Below are positions 21,180-31,931 of a DNA stretch of 64,000 nucleotides, in pieces (position 1 is the first letter of the stretch; every line of letters starts with the position of its first letter). The notes below the pieces were generated by a model. It saw only the letters and a program-made list of their open reading frames with translations, searched no databases and had not been told where the DNA came from. Made by a program: the position numbers and the translations under genes. This stretch comes from Phoenix dactylifera (lineage: Eukaryota > Streptophyta > Magnoliopsida > Arecales > Arecaceae): contig NC_052399.1 in NCBI RefSeq assembly GCF_009389715.1, positions 3,488,938-3,552,937 on the forward strand, given 5' to 3'.

Positions 21180-21890
21180 TGTGTGCTCGTGGGCTGGGAT
21201 GACGATCGGTGCGCGGCTGCAGCTGATGGACCCTTCAATTGGCTTCAACTTAGTTCTGATCATAATAATTTGGCGGTCCGTGGGTGGGACTTCGAAGTAG
21301 TGGGCGGCTTGAAGGGCGCTGGGCCGCAAGTGGGTTGCTGTGGTGGACTAGTTGGGCCCTGCGGTGCGCGGATGTGGGCGCAGCCCATGGACTGGCGCGG
21401 GAGTGGGGGAAGGGGAACGGGTAGATGGGAACGATGGGGCTCGGGTGAAGTCCGGAGCTCGGGTGAGGTCTGGCGGTGGCGCAGACGGAGGATGGAGAAG
21501 GCGGTGCGGCTCGACGGTGGAGCTCGTTGGGGCTCGGCGGCTGTCGGCTTCGGTTGTCTGCGGTCGGCCGCGGGAAGGGAACGGTCGAAGGAGGTGGCGC
21601 ACGGCGGGGAGGCCACGGAAAGAGATCGGCGCCCGGCGGCGGTGGCGGCGGCGAAGCGGAGACAATGCGATGGGGGGGGGGGGGGAAGCTCGGCGGCACG
21701 GCGGAGGCGTGTGCAGGCGGTGCGGATCGGCGGGGAGGGCGTCGCCGGGGCTCGGTGGCGGTCGGCGTCGATCGTCTGCGGTCGACCGCGGGAAGGAGGC
21801 GCCCGAAGGAGGTGTCGCACGGCGGTGGACGTGGTGGCGCAGCTCGGCGGAGACGCGATGAGGGGTAGCCGATCGGGGAAGATGAACAGG
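21180..21890. repeat. GC-rich leader with degenerate ~218-bp tandem duplication
   Basis: Very GC-rich (GGCGG-type on plus), unlike the AT-rich rest of the element. A segment starting GTCGGCTTCGGTTGTCTGCG (21543) recurs as GTCGGCGTCGATCGTCTGCG (21761), 218 bp apart, with similar downstream text. A run of 14 G lies at 21672-21685. Long frames are open on both strands because of this composition. The low-complexity Pro/Arg/Ala translations match no family I know. It lies in the 5' untranslated leader. Confidence 0.7.
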
Positions 21891-21919
21891 TAATGTTTTT
21901 TTTTTTTTTTTGTTGCACG

Positions 21920-21981
21920 CACGTGCAGTCACGTGCAAAGATTTTTTCTTTTTTTTTTTAGGCGGCACGTGCGGTCACGTG
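21920..21981. promoter_or_regulatory. Cluster of four CACGTG (G-box) palindromes
   Basis: CACGTG occurs at 21920, 21930, 21966 and 21976, as two pairs each spaced 10 bp and separated by T-rich sequence, within a ~46-bp repeat. CACGTG is the core bound by plant bZIP/bHLH factors. A regulatory role in the element leader is inferred. Confidence 0.5.
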
Positions 21982-22238
21982 CGTCTTCTTTTTTTTTTGT
22001 TCTTTTTTTTTTTTGTGAAGCTGACAGAGAGAAGGAGAGGAACCGAGAGAAGCTCGGTGAACCAGGGTTGTTCCCTCTGTCCCCTTTTTGTGAGAACCAA
22101 GAGAGTGAGATATCCTTCTCTTTTTTTTTTTTTTTTTTGCTCTCGGTTTGGAAGACGTAGCCGGGAGATGTCTTCTCTATTTCACAAGAAGGCTCGGGTG
22201 ATCCGGATCGGACTTTGGCAGCAGGGGCAAAGCCTCTT

Positions 22239-22250
22239 GCTCTGATACCA
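22239..22250 (-). promoter_or_regulatory. Primer binding site (initiator Met-tRNA)
   Basis: TGGTATCAGAGC on the minus strand, 3 bases inside the 5' LTR. This 12-mer is the classical complement of the 3' end of plant initiator methionine tRNA used by many plant LTR elements. Confidence 0.92.
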
Positions 22251-22253
22251 AGT

Positions 22254-22685
22254 TGATGCCGAACCAATTCTGGAGGAAGACTTCAGTGGGATTTTAAATC
22301 AGAAACAGAAGAAGAGGGAGAAGAGAAAAAGGAGGAGGAGAAGAAGGAGAAGAGAAGAAGAGAAGAGGAGAATACGTGGGGAGAAAATTTCTTAATTCTT
22401 CATTAACCCTAATCATGAGAATAGTCCCTTTTATATAGGGCCCAAATACACAATTTGCATAAACCCTCTTACACAACAATAAATCCTAATAAGCCCACAA
22501 ATAACACAAGTAAACCACAAATAAGCCCTAAAATGCAAATAAACCCAGAAATAAAATAAACCACAAATAAATCCCTAAATGCAAATAAACCCAGAAATAA
22601 AATAAACTAAATATGCAAATAAAAGGGTCTGACTCAATCCGGGGGCTCGGGATCATCTGGATGAAGGGCTCTGATGTCCCCATCA
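22254..22685 (-). repeat. 5' LTR of the chromovirus
   Basis: 432 bp, TG...CA. It is nearly identical to 18695-19117. Its purine-rich U5 (GAAGAAGAGGGAGAAGAG-type in plus orientation, 22307-22375) carries the 9-bp length difference. Confidence 0.95.
22428..22437 (-). promoter_or_regulatory. TATA box in the 5' LTR
   Basis: TATATAAAAG on the minus strand, the probable start-site element for transcription of the chromovirus. The matching copy in the 3' LTR is at 18861-18870. Confidence 0.75.
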
Positions 22686-22690
22686 AAAAT

Positions 22691-23255
22691 CTTGCCTGCA
22701 AACATGAATGCCCTGACTACACTCATGCATGCATTGCACTATATGGCTCAAGAATAATTCTAGAGATTGCAAGGTGCCATTCTCTGTTTTATCCATGTAA
22801 CTGCAGTACCGCTTAGGTTTACCTAATCACTAGCAGAGAGAGAGAGTGGGGGGGACAAAAAATAAGATGAAAAGAAAAGGGAGAAAACAAAATAAGTCAA
22901 AAGTAGGAGGAAGCAATACCCACAAGATATAAGGTGAATAAAGGGAACAGCAACATAAACAAAGAAGGAAAGAGAAATTTCACTTTGTAGAGCTGCATAA
23001 CTTCTCAAGTGTTTTATAACTTCCAAAAGTTCCTCTTGAGTCTTCCTTGCATTGCTAACAACCTAAGGCTTTTATAACCCATCACATGCTTAATCATTGG
23101 CATGATTCCATCCAATTGTATTAATACCTCATTCTTCCTTAGAACTCAAAACAACAAGAAAGTTTTCGTGCTGCAGCTGCATTTGGTCGTCCAAACAAAT
23201 ACCAACTTCTATATTCCTCATCATCTGCATAAAGTGAATTTCTAGTGGGACTGTG
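22691..23255. other. Intergenic; no gene recognised
   Basis: Sequence continuing the pre-insertion locus (after target duplication AAAAT). It contains purine-rich low complexity near 22820-22910 and no supportable gene. Confidence 0.35.
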
Positions 23256-24262
23256 TGACAGCCTATTGCCCTCGTGTTCGGGGGCAGCCCAATACAATTG
23301 GAGGCCTAAGGCGGATTCAGTGAATGAGGCCTTTTTTTATTTTCTTAATAAATATAAAATATTTTTAAAAAAATATGAAAATAGATAGCTATCAAGCACA
23401 CTATTTCAAGGAAGATACATGAATGCAACAAAGACCGATAAAAAGTCTTTTCAGTTTAATATAATTTTTGAATGGAGGTATGGAAAAGTAATTACGCTAA
23501 GGAAAAGCCCATAAAACTGATTAAATAACTGAGATAATGCTTGGCAGTAATGTTTACCATGTCAAGCAAGAGCAGAATAGGAAAAGGTTATCCTATGGCA
23601 CTTCATGGTCAAGGTAAAGGAAAGAATTTGTCCAGAAAGGGACCTCTCTATAAGAGAAAGTAGGGGCATTATGGCAAATTCACTCCATCTAATTAATAAA
23701 AGTCCCATCCCACCATCTCCCATTCAAGTGAGTACCCATGCAGCAACTGCAACCTCACAGCACAGCAGCCATTCAATCTCCAACCTCCCTCCTTTTCTCT
23801 CTCTACCAACCAAGAGGGGGGAAGAAACCGAGAGGAGAAAATTAAAAGAATTTCCACCCTCCAAGAAGTCCATCTCCAATCCCCCTATCTTTCTTCCTGA
23901 TGGCCCAGCTGGATCAGGAGTAATGTGAGGGAAGGAAAACCAAGACCAAAACCAAAAAAGAGAAGGGATGAAAGATATGAGTGGCTTCAGACGTGTATCA
24001 AGCCAACCAAATCCCTCCTCTCTCTTTCTCTCCACCCAAAACAAAACTACTGTCCCCAACTTCCCAAATTGCCCCTATGCAGGCCAGAAAACTCTCTCCA
24101 CGTCCCTTCCATCAAGAGGGAAGACTCGTAGCCAGCTCCTGTTCCTGTTTTATATGGGGCCTTTGCTTCCTTTTGGTCATTGGCCCGGGGCCTTTGCTTC
24201 CTTGGTCATTGGCCCGAGGCCTTAGGCGACCGCCTCGGTCGCCTAATGCTCAGGCCGGCCCT
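23256..24262. mobile_element. Probable decayed hAT-type DNA transposon fragment
   Basis: The right end, read on the minus strand, is CAGGGCCGGCCTGAGC followed by TTAGGCGACCGAGGCGGTCG, a terminal signature common in monocot hAT-like non-autonomous elements. A related phrase, GAGGCCTAAGGCGG, occurs near 23302-23318, suggesting the left side. A 34-bp imperfect direct repeat (GGGGCCTTTGCTTCC...GGTCATTGGCCC) lies at about 24157-24222. No transposase frame remains and the left boundary is approximate. Confidence 0.35.
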
Positions 24263-25259
24263 GCTCATGTTATACCTTAACTAAACACAATGATGTAGCC
24301 AAACTTTGGTAACCCAAGACCTACTCATACATAATAGTTTGTATCCTCACCATTCCTTCCCTGTACTATGATGTCATTTGCCTTTTACCATCACTTCACT
24401 TGTTAAGTCTAATTACAGTTCAAGCACAAATCCAATCTAAATGCCAAACTGAGTCTTGAAGAGCATAATAGTGGTTATGGTCTTATGAAACAATGTCATT
24501 AGTATAATTAAGAGCACAACTGGGAATTTTTGGTTTAAGGCAAAGGCAGTCAAAATAGATCTTTGCTTGATCTTTCTTGTCAAGATAATTTCTTAACCAT
24601 GCTCTCTCTCTCTCTCTCTCTCTCTAATTTTTCGAGATTGCTGTGAACTTTGAAACTTCTGCAAGCAACTGTTAGGTTGGTCAGACACTTAAAGAATGTT
24701 TGATGTTTCCAGGAGAAATTTGGGAACAAGGAACAAAGAAAGCCAAAAGTTATCCTTTTCACCTGACAATTATCAGCTAACAGGACTTCTGAGTATGTTT
24801 CTGAGTACTCTTTAAAGCAAGTGTGGCAATAAAAACCTTAGATTTAGAGCATGAGGGCTTCATAAAGTCAGCATCTAGAGATCAGATTTCTATGATTTTA
24901 TACTTGTGGGAAAGGTCATTCTTAAGGCCAAGTTCGTTTGGTTTAGGCTTGCAACTACGTGTGTAATAAAAGCAGAAAGTCCAGCCCCAAATTAGGTCAA
25001 CCAGAGCCCAGCTAATCCTCTTGTATCTCTTTACACACACACCACATACCCTCTAGATTAACTCTCTTTTTAAAGTTTTGGTTTGTTGGGTATCCACCTA
25101 AACTGCCATAAGAAGAATTGTGGATACAAATTTTCATGACATCTGTTATGACATTTGATACTACTGTGGGCATTTTCTTCTTCTTTACACCTTTACAATT
25201 CCTATTATGTCAAGCCTTGACTGTATTAACTACATCATACCAGGGTTAGAGTATCAGAA
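24263..25259. other. Intergenic; no gene recognised
   Basis: AT-rich with a (CT)n microsatellite at 24602-24626. No supportable gene. Confidence 0.4.
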
Positions 25260-25460
25260 GGGTTTCCTATAACAGTACCTTACCCATATGGTACGGATTT
25301 CATATGGTACTATACTAGCACATTCTACTACTCTTGGTGTTGGGACAGCAAAAATGAGGTGATGTACTGTGTCTTGGTAAGGCACAGTGTGGTACCAAGG
25401 GGTTTACTGATATCAGCACGTTGCCGATACAGCTAATATCCAACAGCATGCACCAGTATT
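25260..25460. repeat. Decayed GGTAC-type dispersed repeat
   Basis: Phrases such as CATATGGTACGGATTTCATA and GTGTGGTACCAAGGGG resemble the GGTACC-rich repeats elsewhere in the window, but diverged. Confidence 0.4.
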
Positions 25461-28400
25461 TAAATCCTTGCTACATATTTTTAATGAGTGTTAAAGAGGC
25501 AGACTTTTAATGATCAAACATGTCTAAGTTTTTGGTGAGCATGTCAGCAATACTGATGATTCCCAAGAAGTGAAAATCAGAAACAACATAATAATAAAGC
25601 ACGTGCTCTCACTAATGACAGAGTTGTGAATTGCAAACATGAAAAATACCATAGTGACTACAATGATATGCCAATAAAAGCGCGACATCCAGTATCAAAT
25701 TTTCTGAGAGACTTGAATGCTACAAATTGTCAGCAGTCCAACTGTCAAAATGATACCACAACAATCTATTTATGCAGAGATTGCAAACAAATAGTAGGAG
25801 AAATAATTTGACAATTTAAACAACTAGATTACTTCATCAATAATTTGGTAAATTCTCAGAACACACCATCATGATATTGTAGCAACAATAAAAAGATAAC
25901 ATCAATCTGTAATGATTTGCAAGGCACACAAATAACTCGAGATGCCCCAAAAAGTTATGTTCACTGAAATATTCCTATACCAGGAATCTGGTTAAACCAC
26001 CTGGTACTTGCTTAAATGTCAAAAAGAAGTTAATTTTAGCGTAGCAAACTGACTGCCATGCAAAGTATAACTAAGAACAAATTCAGTTCATCTGTCCTTT
26101 CTCTGATCTTTTAATATTATCAAATATGACAACGGGCTCTTTAAGGGAAAAAAATTGAAGTGAATCACTTATTCAAGGGTCCTATTGGAACGTATATAAA
26201 AAAGCATGTCAATTTTGAAGCTTCTAATCCAGGCATTTGAATGTTTAATGTTGCAGTATTCCACTTCATGCAAGTACCAGACACCATTCCTACAAGATAG
26301 TATACAAAAGAGTGGCACTAATATCAATGGGAATATGGTTAGCAATATAGGATCAAGATGGATTCAGTCATAGGTTGCCTGTATATTGAGGAACAAAAAC
26401 ACATGCAATGCACAAAGTTAAGACCAGATCATCAAAGGTTCGGAAAATTTTGGGTAGTGTCTTGAAGAGCTCTGTTAATGAGAAACAGAAAAGAATTTTG
26501 GTTCTTGTAGAGTTAGACTTGTTTTCTTATCCTCTTGTGCTATGTTAAGGAGAAAAATTAACAGGCTGAATGATGAACACCACAACCTCCAAAACACAAA
26601 AAATCAAACCTCGCGCCACTATGTATCTCACAGCTTTACTTCAGTCACCTTCACAATACAAATCACAGAAATGCCGCTTTTCTACACAGTTGATATCTTT
26701 GGTTGAAATTACAGGGAAGAAACATATATAGAAGGCACTCAAAGTTTTCTAGTGCCAAAGCATCGGTTCTTCTGAACTCTAAAGCACTCTAGAAATTCAC
26801 TGATGCAGAACTTTCGCAGGAAAATATAAGTTCACATAGATATTAAAAAAAAACAAAAAGCTTTAGGAAATCAATATATGATGGATATGAAATTGTCCTT
26901 AAGAAGAAAACTGGAATCTGTTACTGCAAAAGTTCATAACCTTATTGGTTTTTGTTAGAAAAAATTAAAAACAAATTTCCACATCTAATTCTTCATCTAA
27001 TTGCAAGGCAGTTGTCAAATTCCTCTTTCTCTAATAATCAACGAGTTGTTCTATACAAAAACATCAATTTAAGTTATAAACATGCCCAACAAGGATGAGA
27101 ACAGCATGCTCAGGAGGAAGTACATTTCAAATGATAGATATCTTTCTGACTAGTTTTGCAACCAACATCTAAATTATCATTCACATAATATGGTCATTTA
27201 GATGTTGATTGACCATATGATGGGTCCTTACATAACACAATCATTTAGAGATTCTGATATCGGGAACCACATAAATACAGGAATTAATATTTATTAACCA
27301 TTGATGACAGGATTATATTAAATATCATTTAGAATATTTGGGAAAATACATTGTCCATTCACGACAATTAGAAAAAACAATAAAAATATCTTAGGCACCT
27401 ATTCAAGGTGTTCAACTCAAATAATTAAGTTATGAGGTAAAGTGACTTTTCAAGTTTCCGTCTTTTCTATCTCTTTGTAGACTCAGGCTTTAGAAGTAAG
27501 ACAACAATCTACCAAGTGGAGTCGTAATTTAGTCAAAATGTAAATTATGAACAAGACGAAAATCACTTCCTGTTTTGTGAAGCATGAGTTAACAAATCAT
27601 GTAACATTCCATGGTAAAAACAAAGTATTCTTAAGTGTCATCTGCTTCCACAGCAGCATGTAAATTCAGTTAGTGGAGATGAAGCCTTGGCTTTAGGTTT
27701 GGATGCCATTGCTGAATGGTGATTTTCCACCCCGAGGTTATACTTGCTAAAACATATCTTTGGAAGTCATAATTATTTTGCATGTTACTAGGTTATTTTA
27801 TTTTCATTAATATGTGTCATGTAGTAGGAGTTAGTTTTGCATGTAGAGCAATATTTTTTATTTTTGTGGTTTGCACGTATGTGAGTCGTGCTCCATTCTC
27901 CACCACTTTACAACTAAATTTGGATTTTGAGTTATTCATCAAGTACCACTCCAACTATGTATCTCATTCCTAGATAAGTATTAACCACCACCAACCTGCC
28001 TTACTAATGACTCCACTTCACGAACCTTCCACCATTCTCCATGACAAGGCATCTTCTACCTAATTCCAGACTATTTATGACACCTCCATAATCAGAATTG
28101 AAGACCAATGCATGCAAGTTTGTAGTAGTGGAAGAAGCACCTTGTCATCATGTTTTAAAAAATGGGGGCATCAAGTTTGTTTTCAAAACTTGTATGTTGG
28201 TAACTTAATCAATGAAATGTCAAGGATTTCCTCTGTCCCCATCTTTGATTGTCCTTCTACATTTAATAGGAGATCTTATGCTAGTGATAACCTAGTGTTT
28301 CATGACTCAAAAATTGAATTCTTGAGTTTGTGGATCTCATCATACTCCACAGAAAAATGAGTCTGTCAAAGCAAAAATTAAGCACTCCGCTGCTTTTGGT

Positions 28401-29196
28401 TGCCAACTCTAAGAAGTTCCCTCTGTGTACCTCTCTCATCTATCTATCCTATCATCTTCTAAAGTTTCTGAGAAAAAAATCGCCAACATCTTCTCTTCTA
28501 ATTAATTTTTGTAGCTTTCATTCATTATAACATCTTTACAAGAATAAATGGTTTGCATTGCTAAAATTTTTAGACCAAGAATAAGGATACAAGAAGTTTG
28601 TGTGAAAGAACTGTAGACAGCACTTAACAAACTAAACTGAAAATCCAGTTAATAACATGATACTGTTTCATGAGGAAAGAATAAGTTGAGTATGTCTACA
28701 ACAGAATCAGCATAGAAAGAGGTATCTACACGAGAAAAAAATTAATAATATTCACTATAAACAAAGATCAGATATGGCCAGTTCAAGATCTGCTTTACTC
28801 CATAAAAAGAAGAGTCCATATTTATCTACATGATTAGGCAACGATGCATTATTTATAATCAAAGAGTGATAATATAAGTCCTTAACATGTCCGTCGCCAT
28901 TTTCAAGATACAGTACCATGTCAACTTCTACCTCATATGGGTAGATGTTTTATCCAGAATAGGAAATTACTGGTGTGTGTGTCATGTGCATGCATCATAT
29001 GTATGTGCATGCCTTTTCTTATATTATAGGCAAGAAGTTTAGGCTACATAAAATGAATGCTTTGAAGATATATTACATAGAAATGTTCATTTCCAACAAG
29101 TCATGAGGCTGTCTAAAATAATGCACGTTTCTTGATGATAATGTAATTCGAGAAGTTTACTGATCTTAAAAAGATTTGAAGAGATATAGGGCTTAC
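25461..29196. other. Intergenic; no gene recognised
   Basis: AT-rich. Open frames at 27782-27973 and 28112-28530 (plus) have no recognisable domain. I looked on the minus strand for further exons of the pseudogene at 29197-31680 and found none. Confidence 0.4.
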
Positions 29197-31356
29197 CAAG
29201 CTTGCCTGTTTTCAGGTTCTCTTTGCCAAAACTCCATCCTAAATTTTATCTAAAGATTAAGAGGCACAAGACCATTAGAAATGACCAAAACATCGGTACC
29301 ACAGCATCAAAAATAGAAGTCAAGTCATCCTGCATTGCACGAATTTTAAAAGTTTATGAAGAAATAAAAGAGGCATACAATTGATGCACCTAGGCACAAG
29401 GACAAAGCACTGTCTGTACATAACATATAAGTAGGTAAAAAAAAAACTGGGTACTGCAGACAATGAAACAATAATAGACATGAAAACACCATATAAACAA
29501 TGGAGCCCTATAAGAAAAAATGTTTAACACAAGGGAGTCATGGATCAAATTAACTCATTGCTATAAATTTGTTTTTTTTAAACTTATGAGAGGATATTCT
29601 AAATTGTTAAAAGTAAACTATTACTGGTGGCAAGATGGAACCAGAAACATTACCTTTTGGTCCAAAACTTCCTCAAGAAGGGCAAATTCCGTAACTTGAC
29701 ATGACTGCAGCTTGTTGGGGAGTCCATAACCATCTTATATCAGCAAACTTGTGAAATATTATCATTCAATTCACCCTGTCCTCCTAGTGCTAGTGATATC
29801 CAAGTTGATAGGTTAGAAAACATCTAATAAGGTAGAGGTGATGAATGCCGATGGATTTTGAATAGTGCACATGTATTACTTAATAATATCATGTTTGTTG
29901 GGGTGATTCAAGAAATGTTATATCCTAATGCTCCAGAGGATGACTACCTTACAAATTATCATTCAACTAAAATAAGGATAAATACATTGTTGAAATGCTT
30001 GTCATTCAAATAGGAATTTTACCCTAGTAATAAGCTTTGTTCAACTAAGACAGACCTGACAACTTTCTAGATTGTGTATAACTCTAGTTTCCCTTCAAAA
30101 TTTATGCATGTCATCTGCGTGGGAATCATGTTTATACACAAGGTTTAAAGGGAAGAGACACAAGCATTACCGCATTTAATATTAAAAATGCATAATGATT
30201 TTTTGTACATATCTTTTCTTCACAATCTTACATATCTTTTCTTGACAATCTTCAGCAGGAGACTAATTTCAGGCTTTCAGCATTCACATTAAGAGACTGA
30301 GAGGTCTAGCAAACATTTTTCAAGGATGCCAAATTGTTTAGTATGAACATACTACAGGTCCGAAGTAATCCTCTTACAATTCAACTTATTTAATCTTACA
30401 ATTACATTAAAGTCAAATGACAGCACATTTAGTTAAATACTGCTATCTGGTCTTCCAGTGATTTCTTTACATCTTCAGCTAGGCTTGCTAATCTAGTATA
30501 AAGAACATCTTATCACTAAAATCAGCAGCTTAGACCTCTACAATATATAAAAACCCTAATGAAATAAACAAAATGGCAATTAGTCAAGCATTTTAAGTAT
30601 CCTGGCGGGATGAAAGATATAGAAGAGTTTGACGTAACAAAGCATATCCAGGAACCTGCAATGAAAGATAGGAGATAGAATAGTAAAGACAACCCAATAT
30701 GATTAGACCACGAATTAAAAATGTTTGGTAAGATGAAAAAAAAAAAGCAATGACTGCAGATTGCAAAAGGTAGTCCCAAATAAGTTCTCCTGTGATACTA
30801 AACAACATCCAAAATTAACAGCGTAGACTTGAAAGGACAATTTCCTTTAAACTTACATAACTGGAGTTGAAATAGAATCTTTGTTCTCTTTAGAAAAAAA
30901 AAGTCATAATAGAATCTTGAACGGTATAATAATGACTAAACTTTAACTTGCTTACTTCTGGGCAAGAGAGGAAATAAAAGTAGGGTCAGTAGCGGTAATG
31001 GTAAAGAGCAGGGTGAACATAATGGATTATCTTTAATCTGCCATTCCAATGCTGAAGAATTATAAAGCGATAGAGTCTTACATTACCAAGAACTCAAAAA
31101 GCCAACATCAAGAGTCCGATTCGACTCTCTAATGTATATGAAATCTCCTAGTAAATTGAAGAAGCATAATTTAAACCCTAAACCTGAAGTCCAAAAAGGA
31201 AAATTTATCATCTCCTTGCGGTAACACCGGATCTTTTGAAGTTCTTTGTGAATTCTTCCATAGTCCATAATTTCCAGAAAACAAGATGCTGAATAACACT
31301 TCAAAACTGAGATGGAAATACTTGTTCCAATAAATCAGATAATGTTTTAATCGGTT

Positions 31357-31388
<32 letters not shown>

Positions 31389-31680
31389 GGATTTGAGAGA
31401 GAAAGAGAGAATGCGGATCTTGAAAACAACCCACATTCATCGAAACATCAAAAAAAGAAAAAAAAAACTGAGAATCGTTAAAGATCCCGTATTCAAATAA
31501 TTTGCTTCAAGCTAGCGCAAGACCGAGATGATGCCAAGCACATTGGGGCCGAACCCTTCTTCGATCTTTGCAGACAAATCCCTCTTCTTGTCCTGATCCC
31601 ATCGAGGCCCATCAAGATAGGAACGTCACGACATCCACGAAATCATCATAACAAGAGAGAGAGGATGATCGAAACCCCAT
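29197..31680 (-). pseudogene. Decayed gene of a plant 2OG-Fe(II) oxygenase-like family, four exon remnants
   Basis: Remnants in order on the minus strand. Exon 1 (31680-31524): MGFRSS...VDVVT, frameshift, then DLSAKIEEGFGPNVLGIIS. Exon 2 (30655-30603): VPGYALLRQTLLYLSSR after a good acceptor. Exon 3 (30492-30440): LASLAEDVKKSLED then a frameshift. Exon 4 (29249-29197): NLGWSFGKENLKTGKL ending at a GTAAGC donor. These match, in order, the N-terminal half of a conserved plant family containing FGWSHGKEKLESG, commonly annotated as 2-oxoglutarate/Fe(II) oxygenase-like. Lesions: a one-base shift in exon 1, no GT donor after exons 2 and 3, a shift in exon 3, and a TAA where Tyr precedes NFGW in exon 4. 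The catalytic half was not found. Introns are kept, so it is a duplicated, not retroposed, pseudogene. The family name is from memory. Confidence 0.65.
31365..31388. repeat. (GAAA)n microsatellite
   Basis: About six to seven uninterrupted GAAA units, inside intron 1 of the pseudogene. Confidence 0.9.
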
Positions 31681-31905
31681 TGAGGCTATCTTCTTGATCG
31701 AATGTTGACTCATCTTGAGCTCCGAATACAATATTTTGACCGTTCGGACCGTGGGGAAAACGGCCGGCAGCTGGTAAGGTATCCCTCGCCGGCCCCGGGA
31801 AAGACGCCGCTCCGACGAGAAGGGCCTCACCTCACTACGTCGCCTGGCGGACCAAGCTGCCGCGGGGACGGTATCTCCCGATTCTCCCGTGGTCTCGCAC
31901 GCCGC

Positions 31906-31912
31906 CCTTATA
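31906..31912 (-). promoter_or_regulatory. TATA box of the 2OG-oxygenase-like pseudogene
   Basis: TATAAGG on the minus strand, about 226 bases upstream of the exon 1 ATG, in a GC-rich promoter/5' leader (31760-31930). Its presence supports a duplicated genomic copy. Confidence 0.4.
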
Positions 31913-31931
31913 AGAGTCCGCAGGGGGCGTA

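Larger units (their letters stand above)
18695..22685 (-). mobile_element. Complete non-autonomous Ty3/gypsy chromovirus
   Basis: A 3,991-bp element coding on the minus strand. It has two LTRs (423 and 432 bp) with TG...CA ends and a perfect 5-bp target duplication AAAAT at 18690-18694 and 22686-22690. A primer binding site TGGTATCAGAGC sits 3 bp inside the 5' LTR and a polypurine tract abuts the 3' LTR. Between them lies one long ORF (19067-20683) with Gag-remnant, integrase C-terminal and chromodomain segments. Protease, reverse transcriptase, RNase H and the integrase catalytic core are missing. The leader (20684-22238) contains a GC-rich tandem repeat. By eye the LTRs differ at about four substitutions plus one 9-bp indel, so the insertion is young. 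It landed beside a GGTACC-type repeat. Confidence 0.95.

Noticed and set aside
21250..21968. Several 130-236 codon frames on both strands
   Set aside because: Six-frame openness comes from high GC and tandem duplication. Translations are low-complexity Arg/Pro/Gly/Ala and lie in the leader of the chromovirus.
23605..24280. Plus frames of 68-107 codons
   Set aside because: Low-complexity Ser/Pro-rich sequence inside a probable decayed transposon; several phases open at once.
27782..28530. Three plus-strand frames of 60-80 codons
   Set aside because: AT-rich chance frames with no recognisable domain or splice context.
29655..29730. Minus-strand patch reading YGLPNKLQSCQVTEFALLEE followed by a donor-like GTAATG
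   Set aside because: Exon-like but short. It lies between exons 3 and 4 of the pseudogene and does not match that family's order, so it is not annotated.
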